NCBI RefSeq assembly: GCF_030052815.1 | Contig: NC_079498.1 | Span: 89,820,273-89,884,272, forward strand | Reading direction: 5' to 3' | From: Hevea brasiliensis | Taxonomy: Eukaryota; Streptophyta; Magnoliopsida; Malpighiales; Euphorbiaceae | DNA length: 64,000 nucleotides | Part shown: piece after piece, positions 11,029 to 24,500 of the stretch | Numbering within the stretch: position 1 is the first letter of the stretch | How the letters are laid out: every line of letters begins with the position of its first letter | Program-made: the position numbers and the translations under genes | Notes under the pieces: generated by a model | The model's database searches: none | What the model was told of the DNA's origin: nothing | Seen by the model: the letters and a program-made list of their open reading frames with translations, nothing else

Positions 11029-13079
11029 TTTGGTGTGAGGAGAAAGATAATATACTAGGATCACATAAAGTGCACTAGGTAATGCCTAGGAAAGATGGTG
11101 GAATCACATCGATCTCACTTAAGTACCACCTTCTTAGACAGTATTTCCCAGATATGCAATTTATACAATCTTAATAGAATTGAGTCCATGGTAAATACCG
11201 TGCTCCCATAACACTATTACGATACTAAGAATTTATGCCATAAAGGCATAGATAGACAAGAGTTGCTAGTTGGGTAATAATCGAGACATATTTATTATTT
11301 CTTTTGAGGGACATATGATTCAGCCATAAATTTCTGAAGGGACAAATGAAGGGACTTGATTGATGCACTCAACATGGATGGCAACTTACTCCTTGTAGAG
11401 GTTCCACAACCATCATCACCATAGCCCAATGCCTAGGTTCGGGATAGTGAGTACGTAAGGAGAAGGTGTTAGGCACCTTTTACGCTTGTTCTAACCTTGT
11501 TAATTCGAGTGTCAGTCCTATACTATTGTTTCTAAAGTCTTATTTATTATTCTTTTATTAAACTTCTTACCTAAAAATGCAATTTCTAAACCTTTACATG
11601 CAAGTAATTCAAACAGGCGGTTATTGTTTACAAACAATTCATATGCACAAGTATTCCCTATCTATGGGGTTGCTAAATTATATGAAGTGAAATTTACCAA
11701 ATGACTAAAATTAATTTATTATTGACAATTTAATTTACAAACAAGTTCAACTTACAAACAACCCTAAATTTCTATGTAACTAATTAATTTATTCACTTAT
11801 CAAGTTATCCTAAAGATAATTAAACTAAATAAATTATTTACATGTATAATTTATTCTAATAAACATATAAAGGTCCCAAACAATTACAACAGTTGCCATT
11901 GGGTCAAGGTACCCTTAAACAAGGGTATTCTCTTCTAGTATAGCAAGTTAATCCCTATCTTAGTATCGTTAAACTCCACTAAGCTCCACACAAATATTGT
12001 CCTTTTTGGTACTTATCTTTGGGCTACTTACCAATTTATTTTTTAAAACAAAATAAATATTATAAATAAAAATTTAATCACTTACAATATGAGCTTTTAA
12101 TGGATTAAAACTATACACTGGTCATGGATCCATCTAACTTAGTTGTAATACTTTATAACACCATATTACATCATATATATCATTAAAATTAGATCAAGAT
12201 ACAATTTAAAGCTTCATTTAAAGCTTCAACACAAAAAAATATAAACAAAAGGAAATTTTCAGATCTAGTAAATTCACTGTGTTTTTATATTTGAATTTCT
12301 AAAAATATTTAAACATGTACAAGAATTACAGAAAAATTGCAGATGCAAGATCAAATATCATATTAAATTATAAAATTAATTACCAGTTCAAAATCCTTAC
12401 CAAATAATTTACAAAAATTGAAACTTTTAACAGAAATAGATTTGCACTACTTTCTTTTAATAGGGATAGATTTGTACTACTTTTTTAAAACTGCAATATC
12501 TCTCAAACTACAAAATATTTCTTCATGAAATCAATGGGAAAAGTTAGGAAAGTTCTTGAATTTAATTTTAGATCCATGAATTGCATAAAAAGATGAAGAA
12601 TTGAAGGACATATGAACCTTAAAAATTGACTGTACTGCAAATAGTGATTTGCATACACCTTAATTTTGGATAGTCATAACTTACTCAATTTAACAGTTTT
12701 TTTTATGATATTTGAGGCTAAAATTATCAAAATTTCATGAAAATTACAAATATAATTTTTATAAAATTTTTACAGAAACAGAAGTACATGAAAATTGATT
12801 AGAAATAAGAACATGTACAGAGTTATTATCACCTACAAATTTATCACATACACATGAATGTTATAAATATATGAAACTATCTAAAGGCATATAAATATGA
12901 AAAAACAGATGTATGACATATTTCTTGAATATTCATAATTCAGAAGATATACTTTAAAAAGATCTTGTAGGTTTCTTGAAGAAATAGAAGAAAGCAAGAA
13001 GAAGAAAAAAAGAGAGAGATGATGAAAACTTACCGAATCGGAGAGATGGAGTTTTTCTTGTGTTGTATTGTTCTCTCCT

Positions 13080-13120
<41 letters not shown>

Positions 13121-13589
13121 CTTTTTTCTTATTTTCTATCATGTATTTATAGGGTTTAAGTCAAAATACTATATAAAAAGTTTATGTAATCCCTAAATAG
13201 GAAGATTTAAGAAGTCTCAAAGAGAAAACTTCCTATTTGATTTTTATTTTCCTTTAAAAATAAATAAATACAAATATTGTGGGCTTTTATTTATTTAATC
13301 AAAATAGCTTATGGGTCCTGATTGGCCTTAGATAGCTCAATTAGGTCCAATTAAGTTTTTTAATAAAACAAATTTCCAATATTAAATTTAAACAAAAAAT
13401 AAATTTCATTGAAATTTAATTAAATATTTTTTATTCTTCAAAATCATTTTCTCCAAGAAATATATCATACGTATAATTATCCATTTTTAATACCTCTAAA
13501 TATATCTCATAGTCATACAATTTTTCATTATTGGATTCCTTATGACCTCAACACACATACTCACAATGTCACAAAAATAAGGGTCTATA
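11029..13589 (-). repeat. Tat A 5' LTR
   Basis: About 2.56 kb, paired with 2,727-4,622. Shared landmarks include the segment starting ggatcacataaagtgca, the aattcaaacagg region, and the terminal cacaaaaataagggtctata. A minus-strand TATA box (CTATAAATA) is at 13,144-13,152, upstream of a long CT run (about 13,080-13,118). The LTR ends at 11,029 in its own sense. Confidence 0.8.
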
Positions 13590-14340
13590 AATGCATTGAG
13601 TGGAAAGGTATTCATCCCAAAGCTTAGGGATTTGCTCTGCTGAAAGAGATCGGCTGGTGCACATCCCTAGGTTAGGTAAATTGTGTTGCTTGAGGTAACA
13701 CCAGAAAGGAAAGCACTCTGAATTGGGGAAAAATCAATCAACGATTTACCTTTTCCTTGAACTTTGTTAGATTCTAATGGATTGAACTTCGGTGGATTGC
13801 ATTTCTTCGTAGAAGCTTCCAAAGTCACCAAAGAGATGGTGAAAGGTTGTCTAGTGAAAGGTTTGAAAGGGGAAATTGATATGGGGAAAGAAACGATGGT
13901 CGGCAGTGGATTATCATTCTTTTCAAGGCAGGTAGGTTCTTGGTTTGTGGTGGTGATTGTAGGGGTTGGCTGGGTTGGTCGAATGAATGTTAGATTTGAT
14001 TTAGCCAAAATATCAGTGGAAGTCTTTTGTATTGCTCGGTCAAGTTTGCGGTTGAGTGGGTTTGCTCTTAACCAGGGGCCAACTTTTCCTCTAGATACTG
14101 TTTGCTTCATGAGTTTTGGGTTAAAATAAGTTGAAGGGCATAGCTTACATATGTGACTCATTACAGGAAACAAATGTTAGAAAGTTTCTCAAATTTGGAA
14201 TGAAATTCTGTGAATTTCACCTCCTTTTTGGTTGTTGAACCCTTTGGGAAAAGATAGTTAAATGGGATTTTAACTCTGATTCGAAGAAAGTGAGGAAAGC
14301 CTTATATTTTTGTAATTAATAGGCATATCAGAAGATGGAT
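13590..14340 (-). mobile_element. LINE ORF1 fragment, other side of the Tat A insertion
   Basis: This is the 5' part of the same LINE. The minus strand around 14,340-14,110 encodes a DUF4283/zf-CCHC_4-type ORF1 (RNA-binding Gag-like) protein: RVKIPFNYLFPKGF, then GEIHRISFQ, with the knuckle region broken by stops and followed by HICKLCP. The open stretch 14,173-13,667 continues with GPWLRANPLNRK, the motif that follows the zinc knuckle in many plant LINE ORF1 proteins, then a low-complexity Ser/Thr/Pro tail. The knuckle cysteines are incomplete. An overlapping plus-strand open frame (13,764-14,129) is its shadow. Same strand and gene order as the 1-2,726 fragment, so the two were one element. 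Confidence 0.7.
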
Positions 14341-14690
14341 GGATTTTAAAAATATGGAGAGTAATCTATATATTTCACTGAATCTTAATAACTAATTTGT
14401 AAATTTTATTAAATTTCAGAAACTAAATTTTTTGTTTCACATAAAAAATATAATAAAAAGTATTTTAATTATTTTTACTAAAATTAAACGCTACTTAACC
14501 ACAGATACTAATACATAAGCTTATTAAAATATTAAAAACTAATAAATGAGTTTCAAAAAATATAGAAATTAATTTATAGGTTTTACAAAAATGAAGGATT
14601 ATAGGTTATATTATCAAGGTGCAGATATATACTGTATTATAAGCCCTTTAGGCTTCCCTTAATTAAAAAAAAAAAAAAAATCTCAAAATT
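14341..14690. other. Spacer upstream of the splicing-factor gene
   Basis: AT-rich, with no open frame or recognisable repeat boundary. It ends in an A run (about 14,665-14,681), after which base composition rises into the presumed transcribed leader. No convincing TATA box was identified. Confidence 0.4.
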
Positions 14691-14699
14691 TAGGCCCGC

Positions 14700-14890
14700 C
14701 TTGAGTGGATTTGGGCTCGACAGTCGATAGGAAAGAGGGGTCGACGCTTTCAATATTATTTACCCTAGCGATAGAGATAGAGACATTCCTCAGAGGCAAA
14801 ATCTTCATTTCAGAACAAACTTTGAGCTTTTAGTCTTCTCATTTGCTTCATTATTCGGTCATAATTGCCATGCCAGTATCATATCTAGAG
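14700..14890 (+). other. Probable 5' UTR exon of the RBM39-like gene
   Basis: A less AT-rich leader with purine-rich GATAGAGATAGAGACATTCC ends at atatctagag|gtaatttttg, a plausible donor at 14,891. A matching acceptor is likely at 15,457-15,458 (ggatgcag), leaving 52 nt of leader before the ATG at 15,511. The intron contains a 32 T run (14,952-14,983). The 5' limit is a guess from composition. Confidence 0.45.
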
Positions 14891-14949
14891 GTAATTTTTG
14901 AAAATTGAATTTTCCCCCTATTTTTTTTGGATTCTTATCATGTTATCTG

Positions 14950-14985
<36 letters not shown>

Positions 14986-15510
14986 GTGAGATAATGAAGG
15001 TTATTGAGCATGATACTGTTTTGTGATTCTGGAAAATGGGATAGCAAAGGTTAATATTTGTGTTGGACATAAGCTTTTTACCCTTCAACCGAAATATGTA
15101 GATTCTTTTAAGGCAAGTTAATTAGCTTATTATTGAAATTATTTTTAATTCATGGTGTTGTATCTTATTGTACTGTGGTTCTTGCTATTGAGAAGAGAAG
15201 AAAATAAATGGACAGTTATATATATATTGAACATCTGTTAATTTGGACACTATAAAGTACAATCTTCATCTGATTAAAGCTAATTATGCTAGACTTATTT
15301 GATTGCAATTTTTTTTCTAGGTTAAAACAAAGTAGACAGTCAGCTAAAGGGTGTAATTTTGTTCTTCTTTCAAACTTCACAGGCCCTTTGAAAAATTCAG
15401 GTCCTGCTATCAATTCCTCTGTTAAGCTAATTGTTTTTAGTGTATCTTGTGGATGCAGCTGTAATAAAATTTAATTGCAAGGTTGCTTGTCTGATTAGAC
15501 TATAGTTAAA

Positions 15511-18500
15511 ATGGATTTTGATGAGTATGATTACCTGGAGAAAACAGTTGAAAACCCTGAACTCCATAAAGTGAAGGAAACTGCCAATGGTGTTGGTGAT
15601 GCCACGAAGCCTGGGAATAAATATAGCAGTTGGAGTTCAAAACACAAGATCAGTGAGAAGGATGATGGGGATGATGATCATCGCTCAAAGCGCGTAAAAT
15701 CTGGAGATGAATTTCGTGATCGTGACTGGCATAAAGAAAAGGGCTCTTCTCGTCATCTCTCACGATCTAAAGATGGTGATAAGGACCGACTCCGTAGTAG
15801 TCGGGAACATAGAGATAGAGAAAGAGGTGGAGATAGGGAGGAAAGAAATGGGAAAGAGAGGGACAGGCTTAGAGATCGAGAGCATGATCGTGATAGTGAA
15901 AGGGACAAGGAGGGGGAAAGAGAGCAGTCACGTCGAAGCAGGAGCTGGTCAGAAAGGCATCGAATTGATTTGGATGAAAGGGACAGAGAGAGGATCCGAG
16001 ACATGAAGTATAAAGAAAGGGAGACGGAGTCGAGGGAACTGGATAGAGAAAGCAGGTATTCCTTGTTTTATATCTTTACATCTATTACTCTTGGTATATT
16101 TATTTTCGTAGATGCTTTAATGCACTGTATAATGCTTTATTTTTGGCATTCCTATTGAAAATTTGTGTTATGTCCTTTTATTTAGGCCTGGTCTGATTAG
16201 CTTTCTACAGTGCTCATGATTGCTGAATTCATAATGCACTGAATGATTTTGCATTTGTCGAATGTTTAGCTGTAAGCTGTTGTCTGCAAGCACTAGTATA
16301 TGAATGGTGGGGTTTGGAATGTATTTTAATTTAGTGAATTTAGGGTCTCTTTTTGGTGGTTCTTTTTCATCTAGCTATTGGTGATGTATATTGGGAATTT
16401 AGTGACAAGCCTTTTCTTTTCCTTATCCTCTGTTCCCTTCATTGAGTGGAGTTAGTGGTAGAGGGATATTTAGTATTATTATTATTATTTTTTTTTTTTT
16501 GAGGGGGATGGGGGGTGGGGTTGTTGCATTTATCAAAATTAGTTTTGACCTATTAAGACGAGAGAGAGATTGGGTGAATATGTTCTTACAAGAGATTGTT
16601 CTGAAAACTAAAAGATAACCTTTTAGTTTTAAAATGTTCAGATATGCATATCTTTGTTAATGACTGAGTGTCATTTTCATCATTGGTCTAGGTGTCACTC
16701 TTATTTGTGACTTGTGCTTGCAAATATTCACTTGCATGTCTTATGTTCCAGTAAAGAAACATCTTGCATGTCTTCTCATGTTATTTTAAATTACATTGTA
16801 TGGGGATGTTTGCTTCTTATTTTTGGGGCCCTGATGATCTGTTTTTGTTATATTATCAGTTATCCATTGCTTTTACTGTTCTATATGTGCTCTGTTGGAT
16901 TGAGGCCCTATGTTGCAAGAAAGATAACTCATCTTGCGTGTGTCATGGATTTTTTTTTTTGGTCTTGTTTTCCTTCAAGTATAATTTTCCAACTCTAACA
17001 GATTCTATACTATTACTTAGGGTCCTCCTAGTGAAATTTGTCAATATTAGCTCTCTAGTTCCATATTGCTTGTGCTATTGGATGTGTTGAAAATTCTGAA
17101 TATTGAACATTAGATTCTGGGAATCGCAGATGTGCTTGAGCAATCTTTGGATGGTCTTTCTGGCAATTGGGCCAGGCACTGGAATGCACATCATGGGTTT
17201 TAAATGTTGTCCTCATAGACTTTGTGGAATCATTTAAAAGCTTGCATTGCAAGATTGGGTTTCAGTGTCAAGGTTTTAGTCAGGATGGTGATGCCATGCT
17301 ATGACTTCCATTATCCTACATCTTTGAACTTAGTTGCTTAATTATATTTATTATGTTGCAGAAATGCTGGTGAGAATGATGGGCTTTGCTTAAGAGAAGC
17401 ACTTCATCTTCTGATGCTTGTTTGAAAATCAGCATTCCATGGGGCTAAGATTGGCCTCTATTTTTTTTTTCCTCCTGTTATGCAGGATTGTTTATGTTGT
17501 TCGTAATTTACCTGATTGCCTGTATTAAAGTTTAGGTTTTACATGAAAAATAGTGCTCTTCCTTTTTCTTTTTTTGGATAGCTAGATTACTATCTCTCTT
17601 CCCCTTGTTATGCTAGACTCAAAAGTTATATGGCTGTTCTCCAGTTGTCTTGACGGTAATCTTCACTGAAATGGTTTTTATAAAATATTTAGCCAAAAAT
17701 ACTTTTTTTGCCATACATAAGTTTGCTATTTGGTGTTCTCCACATAATTTAGTTCTTCTTGTCACGAATTCATGATTTCTTTAGGTAGATTCCTCTTCTC
17801 TCATGACTTTGAATAAGAAACAAATACAATTCTTTAGTTAGGTGCCCCCCGTCACTTCTAAATTGTCTCATCACTCCCTTCCCCACTTTTTGTTGTTTCT
17901 TGTAGAAAGAGATGATTCTCATATATTTCAATTAATCTGTACATGGGTATTTATATACAATTGATTCCTATAATTATGTTTTACTAATTAGGAAGAAATC
18001 CTAAATAAGAAATCCTAAATAGGAATACAGAATACAGAATATACACAGAAATAATATAATGATTGACTTTCCATAACACTCCCCCTCAAGTTGGAGCATA
18101 GATGTTAATCATGCCCAACTTGTTACAAATGTAGTCAATCCTAGCTCCATTCAGAGCTTTTGTGAAAATATCTCCTAATCGCTCTCGCTTTGATATGTCT
18201 GTTGAGATGATCTCGTTGTTGAATCTTTTCACGAACAAAGTGACAATCAATCTCAATATGTTTGGTCCGCTCATGAAATACCTGGATTAGAAGCAATATG
18301 GAGAGCCTTTGATTATCACACCACAATTTCGCAGCAGTGGGAGTCTTAAAACCCGTCTCATCTAGTAATTGAAATATCCACATTACCTCACATACCGATT
18401 GTGCCATGGCTCAGATTCGGATTCAAAGACTACATCGAGAAACTACACTCGCTTCTTGCTTTTCCAAGACACCAAATTTCCTCCAACAAAACGCAATATC

Positions 18501-21500
18501 CAAGAGTTGACCTCCTATCAACCTTAGATCCAGCCATCGGCATCTCAAAAACATTCAACATTTAAATGCCCATTATTACCATATAACAAACCTCTTCCCG
18601 AGCTCCTTCAGATAGCACAAGATTTGTCCCAAGGCTTCCTAATGAGCAACAGCTTGGGGAAGACATAAACCGACTTACCACACTAACGGCATAAGCAATG
18701 TCGGGACGAGTGACAAGAAGGTAGTTCAATTTTCCTACCAATCTCCTGATTCTCTCGGATCTTCAAACAACTCACTATCCCCGCTAACAGCTTGTAAATT
18801 TGGAGTCATTGGTGCACTACAAGGCTTAGCACCTAATTTTCCTGTCTCACAATAGATCAAGGACATATTTTCTTTGAGACAAGAAAATACCCTTCTTACT
18901 TCTCATAACTTCAATACCCAAAAATACTTTTAATAATCCCAAGTCTTTGGTCCAAACTGGTTTTGGAGGAAGTTTTAAGAGATGAAATACTGCAGAGTCA
19001 CTCCTAGTGATGATAATATCATCCACATAGACTACTGGAGAATTAGACCAAATTTCGATTGCTTATAAAATACCGAGTGATCACACTTACTCTTTGTATA
19101 CCAAATTCTGCATCGCTTCACCGAATCTCCCAAACTGTGCCCTAGGACTTTGTTTCAAGCCATAAAGAGACTTCCAAGCCTACAAACTTTACCCAACTCC
19201 CGAGCAACAAACCTGTGTGGTTGCTCCATATACACCTCCTCCTCAAGATCACCATGAAGGAAGGCATTCTTGATATCCAATTGGTGCAGGGCCAATCATA
19301 TGTAGCTAAAGAGATAAACAAGCGAATGTAAGTAAGTTTAGCTACAGGAGAAAAAGTGTCGAGTAATCAACCCCATATGTCCGAGCATATCCTTTGCTAC
19401 AAGGCGTGCTTTTAATCTAGCCACGTAACCATCGTGATTTACCTTCATCAGAATACTCATTTGCAATCAATAGCTTTCTTACCAAGCAAAGGCAACAGCT
19501 TCCCATGTACCATTAGCATCTAAAGCCTCCATTTCCTCTTTCATAGCAAAGACACCGCCAGATGAGACAAAGGCCTCACCAACAGATTAGGGATGGGAAT
19601 AGAGTCTAAAGAAGTAACAAAACACCGAGAACAAGAAGACAATTGATTATAAGAAACAAAAGAAGAGATAGGGTAAGTACATGAACGTTTACCTTTACGA
19701 AGAGCAATGGGTAAGTCTAGATCGTAATCATGATCGATGAGGTACAGGATCTCCCAACGAAGTAGCCGGTGGAGGATCCGAGTCGAATCTCCAATCTCTG
19801 GAATAAACATGAACAACGGGAGGCCGAGTAGGTCTAGAGACGGAAGAAATAGGTGTGAGAGAGAGGACTAGACATTGGTTGGACAAGATATATTAAGATA
19901 TCATCTTCCTCCCCGACTCTCATACACATGATTGAGAAAAAATGGAGTGGACTCAAAAATGTGACATCTGCGAAACAAGATAACGATTAAGAGTAGGAGA
20001 GAAACAACGGTACCCTTTTTGGATCCGGAGTACCCAAGGAAGACACATTTGAGAGACTTTGGATCCAATTTAGTAACTCATGGACGAACATCACGCATAA
20101 AAACAAGTACAACAAAAATACGGGTTCAACGGAAATAAAGATTTTGTAGGGAACAAAGCAAAGATAAGGAATATCCCCATTAAGGATGTAAGAAGGCATA
20201 CGATTGATCAAAAACATGCCAGAAAGCGCATCCGCCCAAAAGTGTTTAGGAACTTTCATCCAAAAGAAGAGCACGAGTTACCTCAAGAAAATGCCGATTT
20301 TTCTTTCGCCACGCCATTTTGGGATGGGGTATCCACACAGAAGACTGATGAAGAATGCCATTTTGTGTCATATAAGATGAAATTGTCTTGAAAAATATTC
20401 TTTAGCATTGTCACTTCTTAATATGCATTTAAATATTAAATTGAGTTTTGATTTCATTACAAAAGGCACAAAAGATAGAAAACAACTCGTAACGATTCTT
20501 CATTAAATATAACCAGTAACACGAGAGTAATCATCAACAAAAGTAACAAAATAACGAAATCCATTTTAGAAGTAATGTAACAAGGACCCCAAACATCGAA
20601 TGAACTAACTCAAAAGGGGATGAAGCCCGCTTATTGACTCTAGACACGTAAGGCAAACGATGATGTTTTGCAAACCGACACGACTCACATTCTAGTAATC
20701 GATAAAGATCAAATCGAGGACACAACTTCTTCATGGTAGTCAAAGTAGGATGACCCTATCTACAATGTGCTTGTAGAGGTGTTAAGGTACTGGAGCAAAG
20801 ACGCGACCGCAGTACTTGATTTTCCAGAATGTAGAGACCACGACTCACGCCCTCTACCAATAATCGCCGTCGTAAGATCCTCAAACAAACACCGATCGGA
20901 AAAAGGAAATAGAACAATTTAAGGTACGAGTAAGTTTACTAACAGTAAAGTAGATTAAAAGAGAAATTTGGTAGACACAAACAGATGACAAAGAAATTGA
21001 CGAAGTCGGATTCGCAGCCTGCAACCCATGACACAAGAAGTAGAACCATCACCAAAGTAATGAGAGGAAGTGGGATTAGATGAAAAGTAGATAGAAGACT
21101 AGAATTACTCGTCATGTGATCTTGCACCGTAATCAATAACCCATTTGGATGAGGAAGACACAAGGCATGTATTGATTTACGACTCGTGATCGCGATGATA
21201 GGGGAACCGTAGGCTTTAGAGATGCACGACATCGGGAAAATCGTGCAAAATCCTCTGCGGATACCAAAACAGCTTTTCAGAGGAAGATATCAGAGAATCC
21301 TCTCACGCCATATTTGCCATCCGTGATCGCCGATTTTTCCTCTGAAGTTGCGGACAATTATATTTTGTATGGCTGTGCTCATGACAATAATAACAAATGA
21401 CTCCTCTTGAGTCCCGATTAGAACTAGCCTCCCCATTACGCTGACATTTGCTTGTAATTCCTCCTCTACTTCCTCTTCTATTACCCTCGTTGTCCATTTG

Positions 21501-24500
21501 GATTACGGCTAATAAGAGCACTCTTGGCAGTGTGAAGATTGGGTACTCTGCACGAAGGACCCGTGTGAATGTTTCATGCAAAGAGGAAATCTCGAATCGA
21601 AAGAATCGAGATTTAGCGCCTTTTATACTCAAGGAAGGCACGCAAGAAAACTCATAACACCATTGCTCCGTTGGGCTCTTTGAACTTTCACATCGTAACT
21701 AAAAGGCAACAATACATTAAGTTCCTCATATACCCGCTTAAAATCCATAAAATAAGCCGTGAGAGACTTGTTCTCTTTCTCAAGTCTGTAGAATGCCTTA
21801 CAAACATCATAAATACGGAGATATTCCCTTTACCGTAATACGTAAAATCTAAGTAATCCATCAATTCTTTAACAAATTCACAGTGATTAATTAAACTAAT
21901 TACCTCACTGTGAATCGAGTTCCGAAGCTGCAAAAACAACCGAGCATCCTCCCTTAGCCAAGTTTGTTGTGTATCATCAGTAGGTGGATCTTTAGTAAGA
22001 TGATCATCCTTATCAATGCTATGCAAATAGACCCTAACAGTCTTACTCCACTCCAGATAATTCGAACCATTAAGTTTGTGTTCCGTGATCTTAGTCATCA
22101 TCGGAATCACATCAGAAATAACATTCTTATTGTCTGCCATTTGTTGAGACAGAAAACTAACCGAAACGCTAATCCAAAGTGCTGACAGCAACAAAATAAT
22201 CCAAAATCACAAATCAAGCAAATACCGAAATAGGATCTGAGAGCCAAACCTCAGAAGTCCTTTAATGGTGTACTGGATCAGGCAACAACACACAGTGGTG
22301 GAATGAGGGGATTGAGGCGACGCTGGCAATGTTGATCGGAGTCGAAACGGCCGGTCGGCGGTCAAGGTCTCTCCTGAGCTGGGTGGTGAGAACAAATAAT
22401 CACCCTAGATAGATGACCTGCTCTGATACCATGTAGAAAGAGATGATTCTCATATATTTCAATTAATCTGTACATGGGTAGTTATATACAATTGATTCCT
22501 ATAATTGTGTTTTACTAATTAAGAAGAAATCCTAAATAAGAAATCCTAAATAGGAATACAGAATACAGAATATACACAGAAATAATATAATGATTGACTT
22601 TCCATAACATTTCTCATATGTCTTCAGCAGCTTTCCTGATGGCATCTGGTATAATTTGCTGTTTTTCTGTTACACATTGTAATATATTTATCATATTTGT
22701 CATAGATATAAATTTTCTTATGATAATAATCTTTATTTTCTAGGTTTCATTTTCATCTTTATGTGTTGTAATTTTCCTTGTAATTTCCTTATTGGTGATA
22801 CTGTGGTCAATACATCAGCTGAATGCTTCTTCATACTGGCCTCTTTTCTTCTTTGCTTTTCTTTTTGGGATACTTTACCTTACCTGAAATATAAGTTATT
22901 AACAGGTTATAAACTATTGCAAATAGGTCCTTTGGTATTGCCACCGATACAACTTGATGATGCTGTTTCCATTTAGGATTATGTTTTTATAGAAGGTACA
23001 AATTTATTAATCCATTACTTGAATTTTGTACTTGTCTACTTGGTCTCAATTTTTTCATTTGTCTTAATCCCATCATTATTCTCCAGGATGGTTCTTACTA
23101 AATTTTAATGTCAGAGCTCTTAATTTCAGCATATGCATTCGGTGGTCCTCTTATGTTAACTTTATATAGTTCCCTGCAGGACTCTGTTACGGGGATTTGG
23201 TGACTTACTCATGGCAGAGAAAATTTGATGCCATTTTGGGATTGTTCTTTTTTTCCTTTCATTTATTATGAAACAAAGTGTGCTTTAGTTAACCAAAAAA
23301 AAAAAAAAAAAGAACTTTCATTTGAAGGAGAAAAATATCTTTAATTTGTTAGTTGCTCTATGAATGTCCTGGATCCAGCCTTGTTTCTCCACTGAAACTT
23401 TTTGTTGTTATTTTTGCTATTAGTCAGACAGTTACAATCATTGATTTCCATTTTCCTTTTTTTTTCAGAAGACATAAAGAAAAAAAGGAAGAAGTTACAG
23501 AGCCTGAAGCTGACCCTGAACGTGATCAACGAACAGTATTTGCTTATCAGGTGAATGCAGATCCATTTAATCTAAAAGTTATAATTCATTATCTTGGTTT
23601 TTGAAATATCCCTGTGATGGTTTTGATGAATTATTTCTACAGATATCTTTGAAGGCAGATGAAAGAGATGTCTATGAGTTTTTCTCAAGGGCTGGCAAGG
23701 TTGGAACTATGATTTTTATTGTTGTTGTTCTGTTCCCAGTTTCTATCTGAATTTCTGCTACACTATTTCTGCTATGAAAATTGTACATACATCTGCTTTG
23801 AGATTTTTGAAGTTCCAATTTTTAATAGAAGATATAATGGAAATCACATGTGAAAGGTTGATCTATGTTATAAGCAGGGTTTTTAATAATGAAATTGATT
23901 GCGTAATCAGACTTGGTAGTGGTGTCAAGAGATCAGACTGAATTGGCCATCGCTATCTTGATTTTTTTTTTTACCAAATTAAAAAATGACACAAATCAAC
24001 AATCAACATTAAACCAAGAATTTAACTAAAACACACTGCACTCCTAAAGAAACATTTTAATATTTTATAGAATAATAAAACATGACTTGAAAGAGTTGAT
24101 GGTCCAAATTATAATACTAAATTAGCATAATACTTTTCTAGATGTAGCAGTATATGGTTAAAAAAAGAAGTCTAAGAAATGTACAAAAGATCAAAGAAAA
24201 TCACCTTATTTTGCTGCAAGAATTGTAATTGAAATTTGAGGTCAAATATTGAGAATTTTGTTGTAAATAAGTTGTATAAGACTAGGAGGGAAAGAAAAAT
24301 GGGTAGATAGTGTGTAGGTGAAGTCTCCATGGTCTGTAGCTGAAGAAAAAGCACTATAATTATTATATTATTATTCTTGAGTTCTGACAACTTTTAATGA
24401 TTTGACAATCATTTGTACAATGTGCAACATTCCCTTTAGTGCCTGTTATGTGCATTTTGGGCAATGTTTAATTATGATTCCAAGATCACAGTCCACAGTG

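Larger units (their letters stand above)
2727..13589 (-). mobile_element. Tat A: RT-less Tat/Ogre-type Ty3/gypsy element (10.9 kb)
   Basis: Two long direct repeats (2,727-4,622 and 11,029-13,589) bound an internal region that encodes Tat-type pieces on the minus strand. Order in the element's sense: 5' LTR, primer-binding site (11,014-11,028), gag remnant, G-patch, archaeal-type RNase H, integrase, non-coding repeats, polypurine tract, 3' LTR. LTR ends read TATAGACCC (decayed TGTAGACCC) to CCACA. The flanks are GATGC (2,722-2,726) and AATGC (13,590-13,594), a 4/5 target duplication. Protease, reverse transcriptase and the RT-linked RNase H are missing, so the copy is non-autonomous. It splits a LINE and is itself interrupted at 4,864. 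Confidence 0.85.
17901..22609 (-). mobile_element. Copia A: full-length Ty1/copia element in intron 1
   Basis: A 4,709 bp element with 178 bp LTRs (17,901-18,078 and 22,432-22,609) that differ at three positions. Perfect 5 bp target duplications TTTCT lie at 17,896-17,900 and 22,610-22,614. On the minus strand the primer-binding site next to the right LTR reads TGGTATCAGAGC (initiator tRNA-Met type, about 22,421-22,432). The polypurine tract next to the left LTR reads AACTTGAGGGGGAG (about 18,079-18,092). It is antisense to the host gene. The gene order gag, protease, integrase, RT, RNase H marks Ty1/copia. Confidence 0.95.

Noticed and set aside
13764..14129. Plus-strand open frame of 121 codons
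   Set aside because: It is the reverse shadow of the LINE ORF1 fragment, which has the recognisable motif on the minus strand.
15753..16004. Minus-strand Ser/Leu/Arg-rich open frame
   Set aside because: Antisense shadow of the RS-rich first coding exon; low complexity only.
16714..17090. Open frames in intron 1 with hydrophobic products
   Set aside because: T-rich intronic sequence read as Phe/Leu/Ile; no domain, no splice support.
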